Counted from the first letter of the stretch, positions 28,475 through 37,998 are shown. The stretch is DNA of 64,000 nt from Nitrosococcus watsonii C-113 (GCF_000143085.1 NC_014315.1:1513501-1577500); one strand, 5' to 3'. The notes: generated by a model not told the origin, from the letters alone. Program-made: numbers and translations.

Positions 28475-30287
28475 GGAGATTTTCCTGCGGGAGTTGATCT
28501 CCAATGGGGCTGATGCGGCAGATAAGTTACGTTTTGAGGCCCTGACGGATGATGCCCTCTATGAGGATGACAGTGTCCTGCATATTCGCCTCGGTTATGA
28601 CAAAGACAAGCGCACCCTTACTATCGCTGATAATGGTATTGGTATGGGGCGCCAGGAGGTGGTGGATAATATTGGCACGATTGCCAAGTCGGGTACCCGC
28701 GCCTTTCTGGAAAGCCTGTCCGGCGATCAGGCTAAGGATGCGCGACTCATCGGACAATTTGGCGTGGGTTTCTACTCTGCCTTCATTGTGGCTGATAAGG
28801 TTGTTCTGGAAACACGACGGGCGGGGCTCGGCCCGGAACATGGGGTACGCTGGGAATCCGACGGGGCAGGCAATTACACTATTGAGACCATCGAGAAGGA
28901 GACGCGGGGAACGGTGGTAACGCTGCATCTGCGGGAAGAGGAAGATGAATTTCTGGATGGCTGGCGTTTGCGCCATATTGTCACTCGCTACTCGGATCAT
29001 ATTGATTTACCCATTGAAATGAAAAGGGAAACGGGAGGCGAGGAGAAGTCCGAGGAGAGCCACGGGGAGTGGGAGCAAATCAATAAAGCCACCGCTCTTT
29101 GGACTTTATCTAAAAACGACATCAAGGATGAGGAATATCAGGCTTTCTACAAACATGTTGCCCATGACTTTGAGGAGCCCCTAGCTTGGACTCATAACCG
29201 CGTTGAAGGTAAGCTAGAGTATACCTCGCTGTTGTTTATTCCACGCCGGGCGCCATTTGATCTCTGGGAGCGGGATCGAACGCAGGGTATCAAGCTTTAT
29301 GTGCAACGGGTCTTTATCATGGACGACACCGAGCAGCTCATGCCCCGCTATCTTCGTTTTGTGCGGGGAGTCGTGGATTCCAACGATTTACCTCTGAATA
29401 TTTCCCGTGAAATCCTCCAGAATAATCGGGTGATCGATAGCATTCGTGCTGGTTCGGTTAAAAAAATTCTAGGTTTACTGGAGGATATGGCGAAGCATGA
29501 AGCCCAAAAATACCAAGATTTCTGGAAAGAATTTGGGCAAGTCATGAAGGAAGGGGTGGGGGAAGATACCAGTAACCGAGAGCAGATAGCCCGATTGCTA
29601 CGTTTTGCCTCTACCCATCATGATACGGCGGAACAAACTGTCTCGCTGGCTGATTATCTAGCGCGGATGAAAGAAGGGCAGGACAAAATCTACTACATTA
29701 CGGCGGATAACTTTCTGGCTGCTAAAAGCAGTCCTCATCTGGAAGTGTTCCGTAAAAAGGGCATTGAAGTCTTGCTGTTATCCGATCGCGTGGATGAATG
29801 GTGGGTGGTTTCCCTGCCTGAGTTTGAAGGGAAATCCCTGCAATCAGTCACCAAAGGCGAGCTTGATTTGGGCCACTTGGAAGATGAGCAGGAAAAACAG
29901 CAGCAAAAAGAAGTGGAAGAAGATTTTCAAAACCTCGTTGAGAGGGTTAAGAAAAACCTGGGAGATAAGGTTAAAGAAGTGCGTGTAACCCATCGTTTAA
30001 CGGATTCTCCAGTCTGTTTAGTGGTTGAACAGCATGACATGAGCGGCTATCTCGAGCGTCTTTTGAAGGAGGCGGGCCAGCAAGCGCCTCATATCCAACC
30101 TATTCTTGAGCTCAATCCACTTCATCCCATGATTGTTCGTCTTAAAGGGGAGGAGTCAGAGGAAAATTTTAGTGATTGGGCCAACTTGTTATTCGAGCAG
30201 GCATTGCTTGCCGAAGGGGGACGGCTTGAAGAACCTGCCTTGTTCGTTAAACGCCTAAATAGTCTGCTCTTGGCAATGGCGGGCTAG
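28475..30287 (+). pseudogene. htpG: 3' part of htpG (Hsp90 chaperone), separated from its start by inversion
   Basis: Encodes nearly all of HtpG except the first 33 residues. Seen: [12 protein letters not shown], the ATP-binding D-N-G-I-G-M and [11 protein letters not shown], the middle domain with [10 protein letters not shown] and L-P-L-N-I-S-R-E, and the C-terminal dimerisation domain. It starts with the duplication GGAGATTTT. With the stub at 8060-8160 the gene is 634 codons (E. coli 624). An in-frame TTG at 28494 has no properly spaced ribosome binding site. Without the first helix, which swaps across the Hsp90 dimer, activity is unlikely. Confidence 0.93.
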
Positions 30288-30329
30288 ATAGGTAAGTATT
30301 GAAAGCGGCTTTCCGCTGGAAGCTTAACT

Positions 30330-30947
30330 ATGGCGACACGGGAGCCGATGGTGTTTATTGTCGATGATGAGGCTGCGGTCAGAAACTCATTGGGTTTGTC
30401 GCTTCAGTCCGTAGGCTATCGCGTAAAGATCTGCGAATCTGCTGAAGTTTTTCTTAAAGTTTATGAGCCCAATCAGCCGGGTTGTATTATTTTGGATGTT
30501 CATATGCCCGAGAGCACAGGATTGGATCTACAAGCCTATTTGGCCTCCGAGCAGATCCTTATTCCTGTTATTTTTATCACGGGACAAGCGGATGTGCCTA
30601 CCGTGGTACGGGCTGTGAAGCAGGGCGCGGTGGATTTCTTGTTGAAACCTTTTGATTTTGAGACCCTACTGCGGTCTATTCAGGAAGCAATTGAGCTAGA
30701 CCAAATTAGGCGGACCGAGCGCGTTCAACGGGATACTATCGAAAAGCGATTGGCTTCCCTGACTCCCCGGGAAAGAGATGTTTTGGATAAAGTTATCGAA
30801 GGAAAGCTCAATAAAGTGATTGCTGCTGAATTGGGAGTGAGTATCCGCACGGTGGAAATCCACCGTGCCCGCCTTATGGCTAAGATGAAAGTCAGGCGCC
30901 CTACTGAACTGGCCCGTCTCGTACTTAAGCTTCGGCGTTCCTCGTAG
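30330..30947 (+). CDS. FixJ-like response regulator (receiver + LuxR-type HTH), orphan
   Basis: 205 aa. Seen: a receiver domain (about 8-120) with acidic pocket V-D-D-E, phospho-acceptor Asp in I-L-D-V-H-M-P near residue 54, Thr in I-T-G-Q-A and Lys in L-L-K-P-F-D. A C-terminal LuxR/GerE helix-turn-helix (about 140-200) follows: L-T-P-R-E-R-D-V-L-D-K-V and S-I-R-T-V-E-I-H-R-A-R. The FixJ pattern suggests a redox- or oxygen-linked partner kinase, but none is adjacent. It lies 42 bp after the htpG fragment, so the inversion may have changed its upstream transcription. A second FixJ-like protein is at 44901-45530. Confidence 0.88.
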   Translation: MATREPMVFIVDDEAAVRNSLGLSLQSVGYRVKICESAEVFLKVYEPNQPGCIILDVHMPESTGLDLQAYLASEQILIPVIFITGQADVPTVVRAVKQGAVDFLLKPFDFETLLRSIQEAIELDQIRRTERVQRDTIEKRLASLTPRERDVLDKVIEGKLNKVIAAELGVSIRTVEIHRARLMAKMKVRRPTELARLVLKLRRSS

Positions 30948-30974
30948 GATGTGCTGATCCAGCAGTTAAAAATG

Positions 30975-31397
30975 CTAACTGGGATTGCCGGAGGGATGCG
31001 GGTGAGGCCAGCGTTGCGCCAGATCCGCAAGCGTAATTTGGTTAAGAAAATCGTAAAGTCGCGTGCTGAAATCATGCCAAAGGCGTTCCGCTTCACTTAC
31101 GGAATTGGTGGCAATGGCTAAAGGGTTGAGCTTGCCTGGTTGTTTATCCACTGCGGCAATAATTTCCGCAATGGTAATTTTCTCGGCAGTGCGTGTAAGG
31201 TGATAGCCTCCTCCTGGCCCACGTATTCCTTCCACTAAGCCATGGTGGCGTAGGCTGGCGAATATTTGTTCTAGATAAGAAACAGAAATATTGTCTAGTT
31301 GGGCAATGTCTCCCAAAGTAACTGTTTCTTGCTGTTTGACTAAGGCCAAATTCATCATCGCGCTGATGGCGTAACGGGGGCGGTTGGAAAATCTCAT
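30975..31397 (-). CDS. Rrf2-family transcriptional regulator lacking cysteines
   Basis: 140 aa. Seen: R-Y-A-I-S-A-M-M-N-L-A near the start, the winged helix-turn-helix with I-A-Q-L-D-N-I-S-V-S-Y-L-E-Q-I-F-A-S-L-R, and the wing G-I-R-G-P-G-G-G-Y-H-L, which closely match IscR. The protein has no cysteine at all, so the three Fe-S ligands of IscR are absent. It may sense another signal or act as an apo-type regulator. No isc or suf genes are nearby. It is divergent from the acetyltransferase-like gene and convergent with the FixJ-like gene. Confidence 0.85.
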   Translation of the reverse strand: MRFSNRPRYAISAMMNLALVKQQETVTLGDIAQLDNISVSYLEQIFASLRHHGLVEGIRGPGGGYHLTRTAEKITIAEIIAAVDKQPGKLNPLAIATNSVSEAERLWHDFSTRLYDFLNQITLADLAQRWPHPHPSGNPS

Positions 31398-31512
31398 AGG
31401 CAGCTAATTGCATTACTGTACTTGCTAAAATAGTAGCACAAAAAGGACCAAAAAATAATGAATGCCCTGATTGTAAAATTTGAATCACCATCTTGGATGG
31501 AATAGGGTCGCC

Positions 31513-32646
31513 GTGGAATTTAAGGTTACCGAATCTATTGAAACCGTTGCCTCTGGGCAGTGGAATGCCTTGGAGGGAACCGATAATCCTTTTTTACGTT
31601 ATGAATTTCTAAGCGCTCTTGAGCGTTACGGTTGTGTAGGTGCCCATGTAGGCTGGCTGCCGCGCTATCTTCTCGCTGAAGATCGCCCAGGGAGCCTGAT
31701 TGGCGCGGTACCCTTATATCTCAAATATAACTCATTTGGCGAGTTCGTATTCGATGGGTCTTGGGTGGACGCTTGGGAGCGGGCAGGGCAGCATTATTAC
31801 CCCAAACTGGTCGTTGCTGTACCCTTTAGTCCTGTAACGGGTCCACGGCTGCTTTTAAAGCCGGGAGCGGATGAAGCAATGGTCGACGAGCTTATCCAAA
31901 TGACGATTAGGTTAGCAAGGAAAGGGGGAATCTCTTCCCTTCATTGGTTATTTCCTCATCAAAAAGATAGAAAACGGCTAGCAAATTGTGGCTTCCTGCT
32001 GCGCCAGGGTTATCAATTTCACTGGCATAACCGAGATTATCGGGACTTCAATGCTTTTTTGGAAACCTTAACCTCCAAGCGTCGCAAGGAGGTCAGGCGA
32101 GAGCGCCGTCAGGCCCAAACTCGAGGAACAGAGATTAAGGTTATCCACGGGAGCGAGGTTACCGATTTAGAATGGCGCGCTATGTATCGATTTTATCGGT
32201 CAACTTTTAATGCCAAAGGGAATTATCCTGCCCTTACGTTGCCATTTTTTAAGTCTCTGGGGCAAACAATGGGACAAGCTGTGGTACTGGCCTTGGCCGT
32301 GCGCGCAGGTGCTCCTATTGCGGGGGCTTTGTATCTACGAAGCCAGGACACGCTTTACGGTCGCTATTGGGGATGTAGCGAGCACTTGGCGGGTATGCAC
32401 TTTGAGTTGTGCTATTACTGCGGCCTGGACTATTGTATTGAGCACCGTTTACGCTGTTTCGAGCCTGGTGCTCAGGGAGAACATAAGATAAGCAGAGGTT
32501 TTTTGCCTACGCTTACTTGGTCTGCCCATTGGTTTAAAGACCCTGTTTTTCGTGCTGCCGTTGCTGATTTTATTACCCGAGAACGTTGCCTGATAAAGGG
32601 GACGATAATAGCATTAGAAGCCGGTGGTCCTTATCGGCGCTCATGA
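31513..32646 (+). CDS. GNAT-fold protein of the COG3146 (DUF482-like) group, putative N-acyltransferase
   Basis: About 377 aa from GTG 31513. Seen: W-N-A-L-E-G-T-D-N-P-F-L-R-Y-E-F-L-S-A-L-E near the start, G-W-L-P-R-Y-L, and the C-terminal C-F-E-P-G-A-Q-G-E-H-K-I-S-R-G-F-L-P, hallmarks of this group. A basic patch K-R-R-K-E-V-R-R-E-R-R lies mid-protein. These proteins have two tandem acyltransferase-like folds and are often annotated as peptidoglycan-related, but the substrate is not established. An in-frame TTG at 31480 would add 11 residues that do not look conserved. No catalytic assignment is claimed. Confidence 0.78.
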   Translation: MEFKVTESIETVASGQWNALEGTDNPFLRYEFLSALERYGCVGAHVGWLPRYLLAEDRPGSLIGAVPLYLKYNSFGEFVFDGSWVDAWERAGQHYYPKLVVAVPFSPVTGPRLLLKPGADEAMVDELIQMTIRLARKGGISSLHWLFPHQKDRKRLANCGFLLRQGYQFHWHNRDYRDFNAFLETLTSKRRKEVRRERRQAQTRGTEIKVIHGSEVTDLEWRAMYRFYRSTFNAKGNYPALTLPFFKSLGQTMGQAVVLALAVRAGAPIAGALYLRSQDTLYGRYWGCSEHLAGMHFELCYYCGLDYCIEHRLRCFEPGAQGEHKISRGFLPTLTWSAHWFKDPVFRAAVADFITRERCLIKGTIIALEAGGPYRRS

Positions 32647-32706
32647 GAGCTCGGGACATAGCGAAGATGCCCGAGAATTTCAAAAAAATGGTAGTAGCCT
32701 TGAGCA

Positions 32707-33348
32707 ATGCCTAATTTATTGTTGAAATTATTGGTTAGCTGGGCATTAGTTTTAGCCAATCCATTGGTTGAAGCAGCACCATCCACTGAATTTCCCTACG
32801 AACTTATCATCATAAAGTCAAAACGATTGCTTATTGTCAAAAAGGGGAGGCAGATCATTAAAAGATACCATGCCGCTTTTGGCCGAGGAGGTGTGGGTGG
32901 AAAGCGTGTTGAAGGAGATAAACATACCCCCGAAGGAAACTATGAGGTAGTTGGTTTTTGGCCAAGTCATAAATTTCATTATTTTATACATCTCGATTAC
33001 CCAAGCCGTGGGGACGCTTTGGTTGGATATAAAAAAGGTCTGATTTCACGGCAGGAGTTGCTCCATATTTATCGAGCCCAGCAAGAGAAAAATGGTATTC
33101 CGCCACAGCAGACCCGGCTGGGTGGATTTATTGGAATCCATGGGATCGGCGTGGAAACCAGGAAAAAACTCATGATTCATCGCAATTTTGATTGGACTCG
33201 CGGTTGTGTTGCCCTTACTAATACGGAAATTGATGAGCTGCGGCAATTTATACAGCTGGGAACGCCGGTGACTATTCTTAATGGATTTGATGATAAAGAT
33301 CTGCTTGCGGGTATTAAAGCAGAGTTAAGTGTTTTCTTGACCAACTAA
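32707..33348 (+). CDS. L,D-transpeptidase family (YkuD) protein
   Basis: 213 aa, secreted. Seen: a signal peptide of about 24 residues (L-L-K-L-L-V-S-W-A-L-V-L-A-N-P). A YkuD domain (about 33-200) with K-H-T-P-E-G-N-Y and the catalytic I-H-G...T-R-G-C-V-A-L, Cys near residue 162. Such enzymes crosslink peptidoglycan 3-3 or attach proteins, but this short form without a LysM or other binding domain could also be a hydrolase. It lies 60 bp after the acetyltransferase-like gene and 20 bp before the MBL-fold gene, so co-transcription is possible. Confidence 0.85.
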   Translation: MPNLLLKLLVSWALVLANPLVEAAPSTEFPYELIIIKSKRLLIVKKGRQIIKRYHAAFGRGGVGGKRVEGDKHTPEGNYEVVGFWPSHKFHYFIHLDYPSRGDALVGYKKGLISRQELLHIYRAQQEKNGIPPQQTRLGGFIGIHGIGVETRKKLMIHRNFDWTRGCVALTNTEIDELRQFIQLGTPVTILNGFDDKDLLAGIKAELSVFLTN

Positions 33349-33368
33349 ATAGATAGATAAGGAAATAC

Positions 33369-34028
33369 ATGAAGTTTGAAATTTTGCCTGTTACCCGGTT
33401 TATGCAGAACTGTACTTTGCTTAGCTGCGCAGAGAGTGGCAAGGCAGCAGTGGTAGATCCTGGCGGTGATGTGGAGAAAATATTAGAAAAGGTTGAAGTC
33501 AACCGTTTAAAGATAGAAAAAGTTCTGCTGACTCATGGTCACATCGATCATGCTGGCGGTGCGGGCGAGCTGGCGCACCGACTAGAGGTGCCTATTGAAG
33601 GTCCCCAGATAGAAGATGAATTCTGGATTAATTCTCTGCCAGCACAAAGTGAGATGTTTGGTTTTCCTCCGGTTAAGGCTTTCGTGCCTGATCGTTGGCT
33701 GGAGCAGAGGGATACGGTCTCCTTTGGTAAGGTAGTACTTAATGTTTATCATTGCCCAGGGCACACACCGGGGCATGTGATTTTTTTTCATCCAGACAGC
33801 CGCCTTGCCCTCGTTGGAGACGTACTGTTTAAAGGTTCCATTGGTCGTACTGATTTTCCTCGGGGCGATTATGACGCGCTCATCCGCTCTATTCGCGAGC
33901 GCCTATTTCCTTTGGGAGATGAAGTTCGGTTTATTCCGGGGCATGGCCCTATGTCTACTTTCGGAGAAGAGCGGCAATCAAATCCCTTTGTTGGGGAAAA
34001 AACTTATGTTGGGGAAAAAACTTATTAA
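33369..34028 (+). CDS. MBL-fold metallo-hydrolase (glyoxalase II-like, YcbL type)
   Basis: 219 aa. Seen: the metal motif T-H-G-H-I-D-H (about 55-61), a second His in C-P-G-H-T-P-G-H, Asp in L-V-G-D-V-L-F-x-G-S-I-G-R-T-D, and a final G-H-G-P metal His. This is the YcbL/GloB-like group of thioester hydrolases. The normal C-terminus would end near S-N-P-F-V; here it is followed by G-E-K-T-Y twice, encoded by an 18-bp tandem duplication at the border with an IS982 remnant. The extension is probably harmless and marks the insertion site. Confidence 0.88.
   Translation: MKFEILPVTRFMQNCTLLSCAESGKAAVVDPGGDVEKILEKVEVNRLKIEKVLLTHGHIDHAGGAGELAHRLEVPIEGPQIEDEFWINSLPAQSEMFGFPPVKAFVPDRWLEQRDTVSFGKVVLNVYHCPGHTPGHVIFFHPDSRLALVGDVLFKGSIGRTDFPRGDYDALIRSIRERLFPLGDEVRFIPGHGPMSTFGEERQSNPFVGEKTYVGEKTY
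33990..34025. repeat. 18-bp exact tandem duplication at the MBL gene end
   Basis: GTTGGGGAAAAAACTTAT occurs twice (33990-34007 and 34008-34025), encoding V-G-E-K-T-Y twice at the C-terminus of the MBL-fold protein, just before its TAA. It coincides with the left border of the IS982-type remnant. Confidence 0.95.
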
Positions 34029-34905
34029 GTGAGGGCTTAAGCGGCTGATGGGTGTAGGCGATAAGCCCAGCGACCAGGTTGACCATGAAATTAGTAATGC
34101 TGCGATGGCGGCTGTGCTCAATTTGGGAAATATTTTTGAGTTGATCATGAATGGTCTCAATAAAAGAGCGCCTGCGCAGCAAGAGTTTATCGAACAGCGG
34201 CAAGAGCCGATTACGCATATTTTTGCGAATGGGGGTTATCAGCTGGAGGCCCTTCTCAAAAAGGGCCTGAAATAAGTGTTTTGAAAGGTAGCCTTTATCG
34301 CCAAAGAGTTTTCCTGAGAGGCCCTTGGTGAGATGGGGCACGGGGTGGCGGTCATCGACGTTGCCGGGGGTCACGTGGAAAGCGCGCAGCTCACCCCGAT
34401 ATCATTGACCACTAAATGCAGTTTAAAGCCGTAAAACCAGCCCATGGAGGTTTTCCCCCGCCTGGCGATTTTTTTGAAGACCTGATGGCGGTCGATGCGC
34501 CGATTGTGGCAAACGGCGATGGGCGTGGCGTCAATAAAGGCCACACCCGTGGCTTGACCTTTACGCTGCCGGAGATAAGCACACAGGGGGAATCAACCCT
34601 GAAGGGATGAGGGCCACAAAGCGCTGATAGCTGACCAGCCCAGGAAAAGCCTCTTTGAGATGGCGTCTGACATAGCTCAGATAATAGCCTTTGAAATGCC
34701 GGTAGTGAGACTGATGAAAGTGGATCACCACCGTCATGATTTCACTGACCGAGAGGCTTGCAGCGCGCCGCCGCTTCCGTTCTCCGCAAGCCAGCAGTTC
34801 TCGTTCCCATTGGGGTAAAAAGACTTGGCAAAAATCATCGACATCACAAAATAAAGCCTCTAAGCTCATCACGGATGTCTCCTGGTTGTTTTCTCTCATC
34901 ATCAC
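34024..34905 (-). pseudogene. IS982-family transposase, two frameshifts
   Basis: The N-terminal part (34905-34590) reads [16 protein letters not shown] and [11 protein letters not shown], typical of IS982. An extra C in the run at 34586-34590 shifts the frame. The middle part then reads A-F-I-D-A-T-P-I-A-V-C and G-W-F-Y-G-F-K-L-H. A two-base duplication (AT in GATATCGG, near 34400) shifts it again to V-T-P-G-N-V-D-D-R and G-D-K-G-Y-L-S. Corrected length is about 293 residues, normal for the family. Confidence 0.85.
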
Positions 34906-34963
34906 CAGGAGTTTTCCAGATTCCTGGCCCAGGAGACACCCCCCGCTTATCCAGAACTCAGGT
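34024..34963 (-). mobile_element. IS982-type insertion sequence, degenerate
   Basis: The right end has a plausible terminal repeat, ACCTGAGTTCTGGATAAG on the minus strand (34963-34946). The matching left repeat was not found, so the left end is truncated or changed where it meets the MBL gene. The single transposase gene carries two frameshifts. It appears inactive. Confidence 0.7.
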
Positions 34964-35101
34964 TAAGTAATAAGGCGGTAAAAAAATCATTATCTAGGTT
35001 TTGACTTTATGGCTCGGGGCATACCTGAACGAAACCAGCGCTTTGCCAGTCCAATTTGAAGGGGCAGGGAGAGGCAAGCAGGGAAAAGAGAGGTATGGAC
35101 C

Positions 35102-36028
35102 ATGAAGATCGTTCGTATCATTGGTGCTGCAAGTGGTTGGGGCGCACCTGATCGTCGCTGCGAAGCAGGTCCGGAGGTTCTCCGCCGTCGAGGTTTAGTA
35201 GCTCATCTGCGCCGGCAAGGAATGCCCGTTGCCTGGGAGATCACGGTACGGCCGCCGGAAAATTCAGTAAGTGCGGTGGCTGCGGTCCAGGCACTTTCCC
35301 TGGAACTGAGTCAGGTGACCGATAATGTGGTTGCTAGTGGTGATCCCTTTGTAGTTCTAGGAGGCGATCACACTTGCGCTATTGGGACCTGGAGCGGAGT
35401 CGTTTCAAGATGGCGAATCGCGGAACCCGTGGGGCTTATCTGGATAGATGCCCACATGGACGCTCATCTGCCAGAGACCAGCCCCAGTGGTGCTCTGCAC
35501 GGCATGCCTCTGGCCTGTCTGCTAGGCTGGGGAGATCCTCGGCTCACCGCCATTGGAGGTCCTGGGCCTACGTTCTTGCCAGAAAATGTGGTGCTTATTG
35601 GGGTCCGCAGCTTCGAGCCGGAGGAGCATCAATTGCTTCAACGATTAGGGGTAAAGGTTTTTTTTATGGACGAAGTGCGCCGTCGTGGGTTAAGTGAAGT
35701 GTTTTATGAGGCTTTGGAATGGGTCCGGGACCGGACGATAGCATTTGGAGTTAGTCTTGATCTGGATGCTATTGATCCCAAAGAGGCACCTGCTGTGGGT
35801 TCTCCAGTGCCAGGGGGCCTTGCCCAGGAAGAACTTCTACCGTTGCTGCGGCAGCTCCATGGCGATTTCCGTTTGATGGGATTAGAAATCGCTGAATATA
35901 ATCCTGCCTTGGATGAGAGACAGCTAACGGTTCGTCTAATTGGTGAGCTGCTGCTTTCGGTTTTTGCCCCATCGAGGTTACCCTATGAATCCTATCATCG
36001 AGCTGGAAAAGCAGTATTCAGCGTATAA
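35102..36028 (+). CDS. rocF: arginase
   Basis: Hydrolyses L-arginine to L-ornithine and urea using a binuclear manganese centre. Seen: metal ligands in G-G-D-H-T, W-I-D-A-H-M-D-A-H and S-L-D-L-D-A-I-D-P, with S-P-S-G-A-L-H-G-M-P between them. Length 308 aa, typical arginase; agmatinases have a different surrounding pattern, so arginase is preferred. ATG at 35102 with AGAGAGG upstream. The 3' end overlaps the start of the ornithine aminotransferase gene by 44 bp, so the two are coupled. Confidence 0.88.
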   Translation: MKIVRIIGAASGWGAPDRRCEAGPEVLRRRGLVAHLRRQGMPVAWEITVRPPENSVSAVAAVQALSLELSQVTDNVVASGDPFVVLGGDHTCAIGTWSGVVSRWRIAEPVGLIWIDAHMDAHLPETSPSGALHGMPLACLLGWGDPRLTAIGGPGPTFLPENVVLIGVRSFEPEEHQLLQRLGVKVFFMDEVRRRGLSEVFYEALEWVRDRTIAFGVSLDLDAIDPKEAPAVGSPVPGGLAQEELLPLLRQLHGDFRLMGLEIAEYNPALDERQLTVRLIGELLLSVFAPSRLPYESYHRAGKAVFSV

Positions 36029-37193
36029 TTACCATTCTTTACCTGTTGTTTTGACCAGAGGGGAAGGCGTCTATCTCTGGGATACGGAAGGGAATCGCTA
36101 TTTGGACATGATGAGCGCCTATTCCGCCGCAAGCCACGGCCACGCCCATCCCCGGTTAGTTCGGGCGCTTACCTACCAGGCTCAGCGTTTGGCTCTGCCT
36201 TCCCGGGCTTTTTATAGCGATCGGTTGGGGCCATTGCTAGCGTATGCCTGTGAATTGAGTGGTCAGGATCGGGCGCTGCCCATGAATACTGGGATGGAAG
36301 CGGTGGAAACCGCGTTAAAAGCAGCTCGCAAGTGGGCCTATCAAGAGAAAGGAGTCCCGCTAGGGCAGGCGGAAATTCTGGCCTGTGAGGGGAATTTCCA
36401 TGGGCGGAGCATTGCTATTGTGGGTCTTTCTACTGAATCCCAGTATCAAGAAGGATTTGGACCCTTTCCGCCAGGGCTAAAATGTATTCCTTATAATGAC
36501 TTGGAAGCCTTGGAGGCGGCAATCACGCCTCGTACCGCGGCTTTTCTGGTAGAACCTATCCAGGGCGAGGGCGGCATTATTATCCCGGATAGGGGTTATC
36601 TTCGGGGTTGCGCTGAAATCTGCCGCCGTCAACAAGTGTTGCTCATCTGTGATGAAGTCCAGACGGGGTTGGGTCGCACCGGTAAGTTATTGGCCTGCCA
36701 GCATGAGGGGGTGCAACCGGATGGACTTATTCTTGGCAAGGCGCTGGGTGGAGGTTTATTACCCATCTCTTTGTTTTTAGCCCGAAAGGAAGTTATGGAT
36801 GTGTTTCGGCCTGGAGATCACGGCAGCACCTTTGGCGGCAATCCACTTGCTTGCGCCGTGGCTCTGGAAGCTCTTAAGATTTTGGTTGAAGAGCAGTTGT
36901 CAGAACGTTCGGCTGAATTGGGGGATTATTTCTTACGGCAACTCCGGCAGCTGCGAAGCTCCCTTATCCGGGAGGTCCGGGGCCGGGGTCTGTTTATTGG
37001 TATCGAGATCGATCCGCAATGGGCGAAGGCGCGAGCGGTTTGCGAAGCCTTGATGAAAAACGGCCTTTTGAGTAAGGAAACTCATGAAGTGGTGGTCCGC
37101 CTAGCACCGCCGCTGATCATTACCCAAGCGCAAATCGATTGGGCGCTGGAGCGTATTATCCAAACCTTCCAAGACCTAGAAGAAAAACTTTAA
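35985..37193 (+). CDS. rocD: ornithine--oxo-acid aminotransferase
   Basis: PLP enzyme converting ornithine and 2-oxoglutarate to glutamate-5-semialdehyde and glutamate. Seen: Y-N-Y-H-S-L-P-V-V-L-T-R-G-E-G-V near the start, typical of OAT; N-T-G-M-E-A-V-E-T-A; H-G-R-S-I; E-P-I-Q-G-E-G-G; C-D-E-V-Q-T-G-L-G-R-T-G-K; and the PLP lysine in L-G-K-A-L-G-G-G. About 402 aa. The start is ATG 35985 inside rocF; an upstream in-frame start at 35940 does not resemble the family. With arginase and PutA it completes arginine to glutamate. Confidence 0.93.
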   Translation: MNPIIELEKQYSAYNYHSLPVVLTRGEGVYLWDTEGNRYLDMMSAYSAASHGHAHPRLVRALTYQAQRLALPSRAFYSDRLGPLLAYACELSGQDRALPMNTGMEAVETALKAARKWAYQEKGVPLGQAEILACEGNFHGRSIAIVGLSTESQYQEGFGPFPPGLKCIPYNDLEALEAAITPRTAAFLVEPIQGEGGIIIPDRGYLRGCAEICRRQQVLLICDEVQTGLGRTGKLLACQHEGVQPDGLILGKALGGGLLPISLFLARKEVMDVFRPGDHGSTFGGNPLACAVALEALKILVEEQLSERSAELGDYFLRQLRQLRSSLIREVRGRGLFIGIEIDPQWAKARAVCEALMKNGLLSKETHEVVVRLAPPLIITQAQIDWALERIIQTFQDLEEKL

Positions 37194-37335
37194 ACCTAGT
37201 CACGGGGCAGCAGCTTGCCAGTAGCGGGGTGGCGATTGTTGCTGATTTAGAAATCCTTGCTCAATTCCGCGGACGGAACGCTCCAGCCCAGAGGGTTTGC
37301 TTCGATCACAGTAAAAAAGGATGTTGATTATCTAA

Positions 37336-37860
37336 ATGCTGTTTATTAATAAGATTTTGGGCTCGAAGGTGGGAATGTTTGCCTGCTTGAGTTTACTCTT
37401 GACGGCTTGTGCTACGTTGTCAAGCTATGAACGGCCACGAGTCTATCTCACCGATCTTCAATTTCGGGAGGCGAGTATGCTGGCCCAGCATTTCCTGTTG
37501 CGTTTGCGCATCGATAATCCTAATGATTCCGCTCTATCTATTGATGGGATGGAGGTCAGCCTTAATCTGAATGGGCACCCGCTTGCCCAAGGGGTCAGCA
37601 GCCAATCCTTTTCGGTACCTCGTTTCGGAAGTACTGAGACAGAAATGCGAGTGACCACTACTTTTATTAGCCTGGTTCAACAAATCCTTTCCCTCCAAGG
37701 CCAGCGGGAGCTGAATTACGAAATTGCGGGTCAATTACATTTGACGCGTGCTTTGGGTTTTGGCAGACGCGTTTTCCCTTTTCAGGAGAAAGGCGTGCTG
37801 GATTTGGAAACGATGGGAAATGGAGGCATAAGTTTTAATTCCCCTCCAGGTAGACGCTGA
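37336..37860 (+). CDS. LEA14-like lipoprotein
   Basis: 174 aa. Seen: a lipoprotein signal ending L-L-T-A-C (Cys near residue 26), then an LEA type 2 / WHy-like beta-sandwich domain with F-L-L-R-L-R-I-D-N-P-N-D, the core feature of the family. Such proteins are linked with desiccation or osmotic stress in plants; in bacteria the role is unclear. No Asp at +2, so outer-membrane targeting is expected. It sits between rocD and dodecin without overlap. Confidence 0.75.
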   Translation: MLFINKILGSKVGMFACLSLLLTACATLSSYERPRVYLTDLQFREASMLAQHFLLRLRIDNPNDSALSIDGMEVSLNLNGHPLAQGVSSQSFSVPRFGSTETEMRVTTTFISLVQQILSLQGQRELNYEIAGQLHLTRALGFGRRVFPFQEKGVLDLETMGNGGISFNSPPGRR

Positions 37861-37998
37861 GTAAATAAATTTGGCCCTATATAAAACTGGGTGATTATTG
37901 TCTAACCTGTAACAATGGAAAGAGTGAAATTTCAGTTGGAGGCGATAATAGGCCCTAGATGAGCCTGCGGATGGATATTTCCATAAGGGGAGGTTGTT

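Noticed and set aside
28494..30287. htpG 3' part as a complete gene starting at TTG 28494
   Set aside because: There is no correctly spaced ribosome site, and the essential N-terminal residues of the Hsp90 ATPase domain are missing.
33955..34374. A 139-codon frame as a separate transposase
   Set aside because: It is the C-terminal part of the IS982 pseudogene, and its last residues run over the MBL gene end on the opposite strand.
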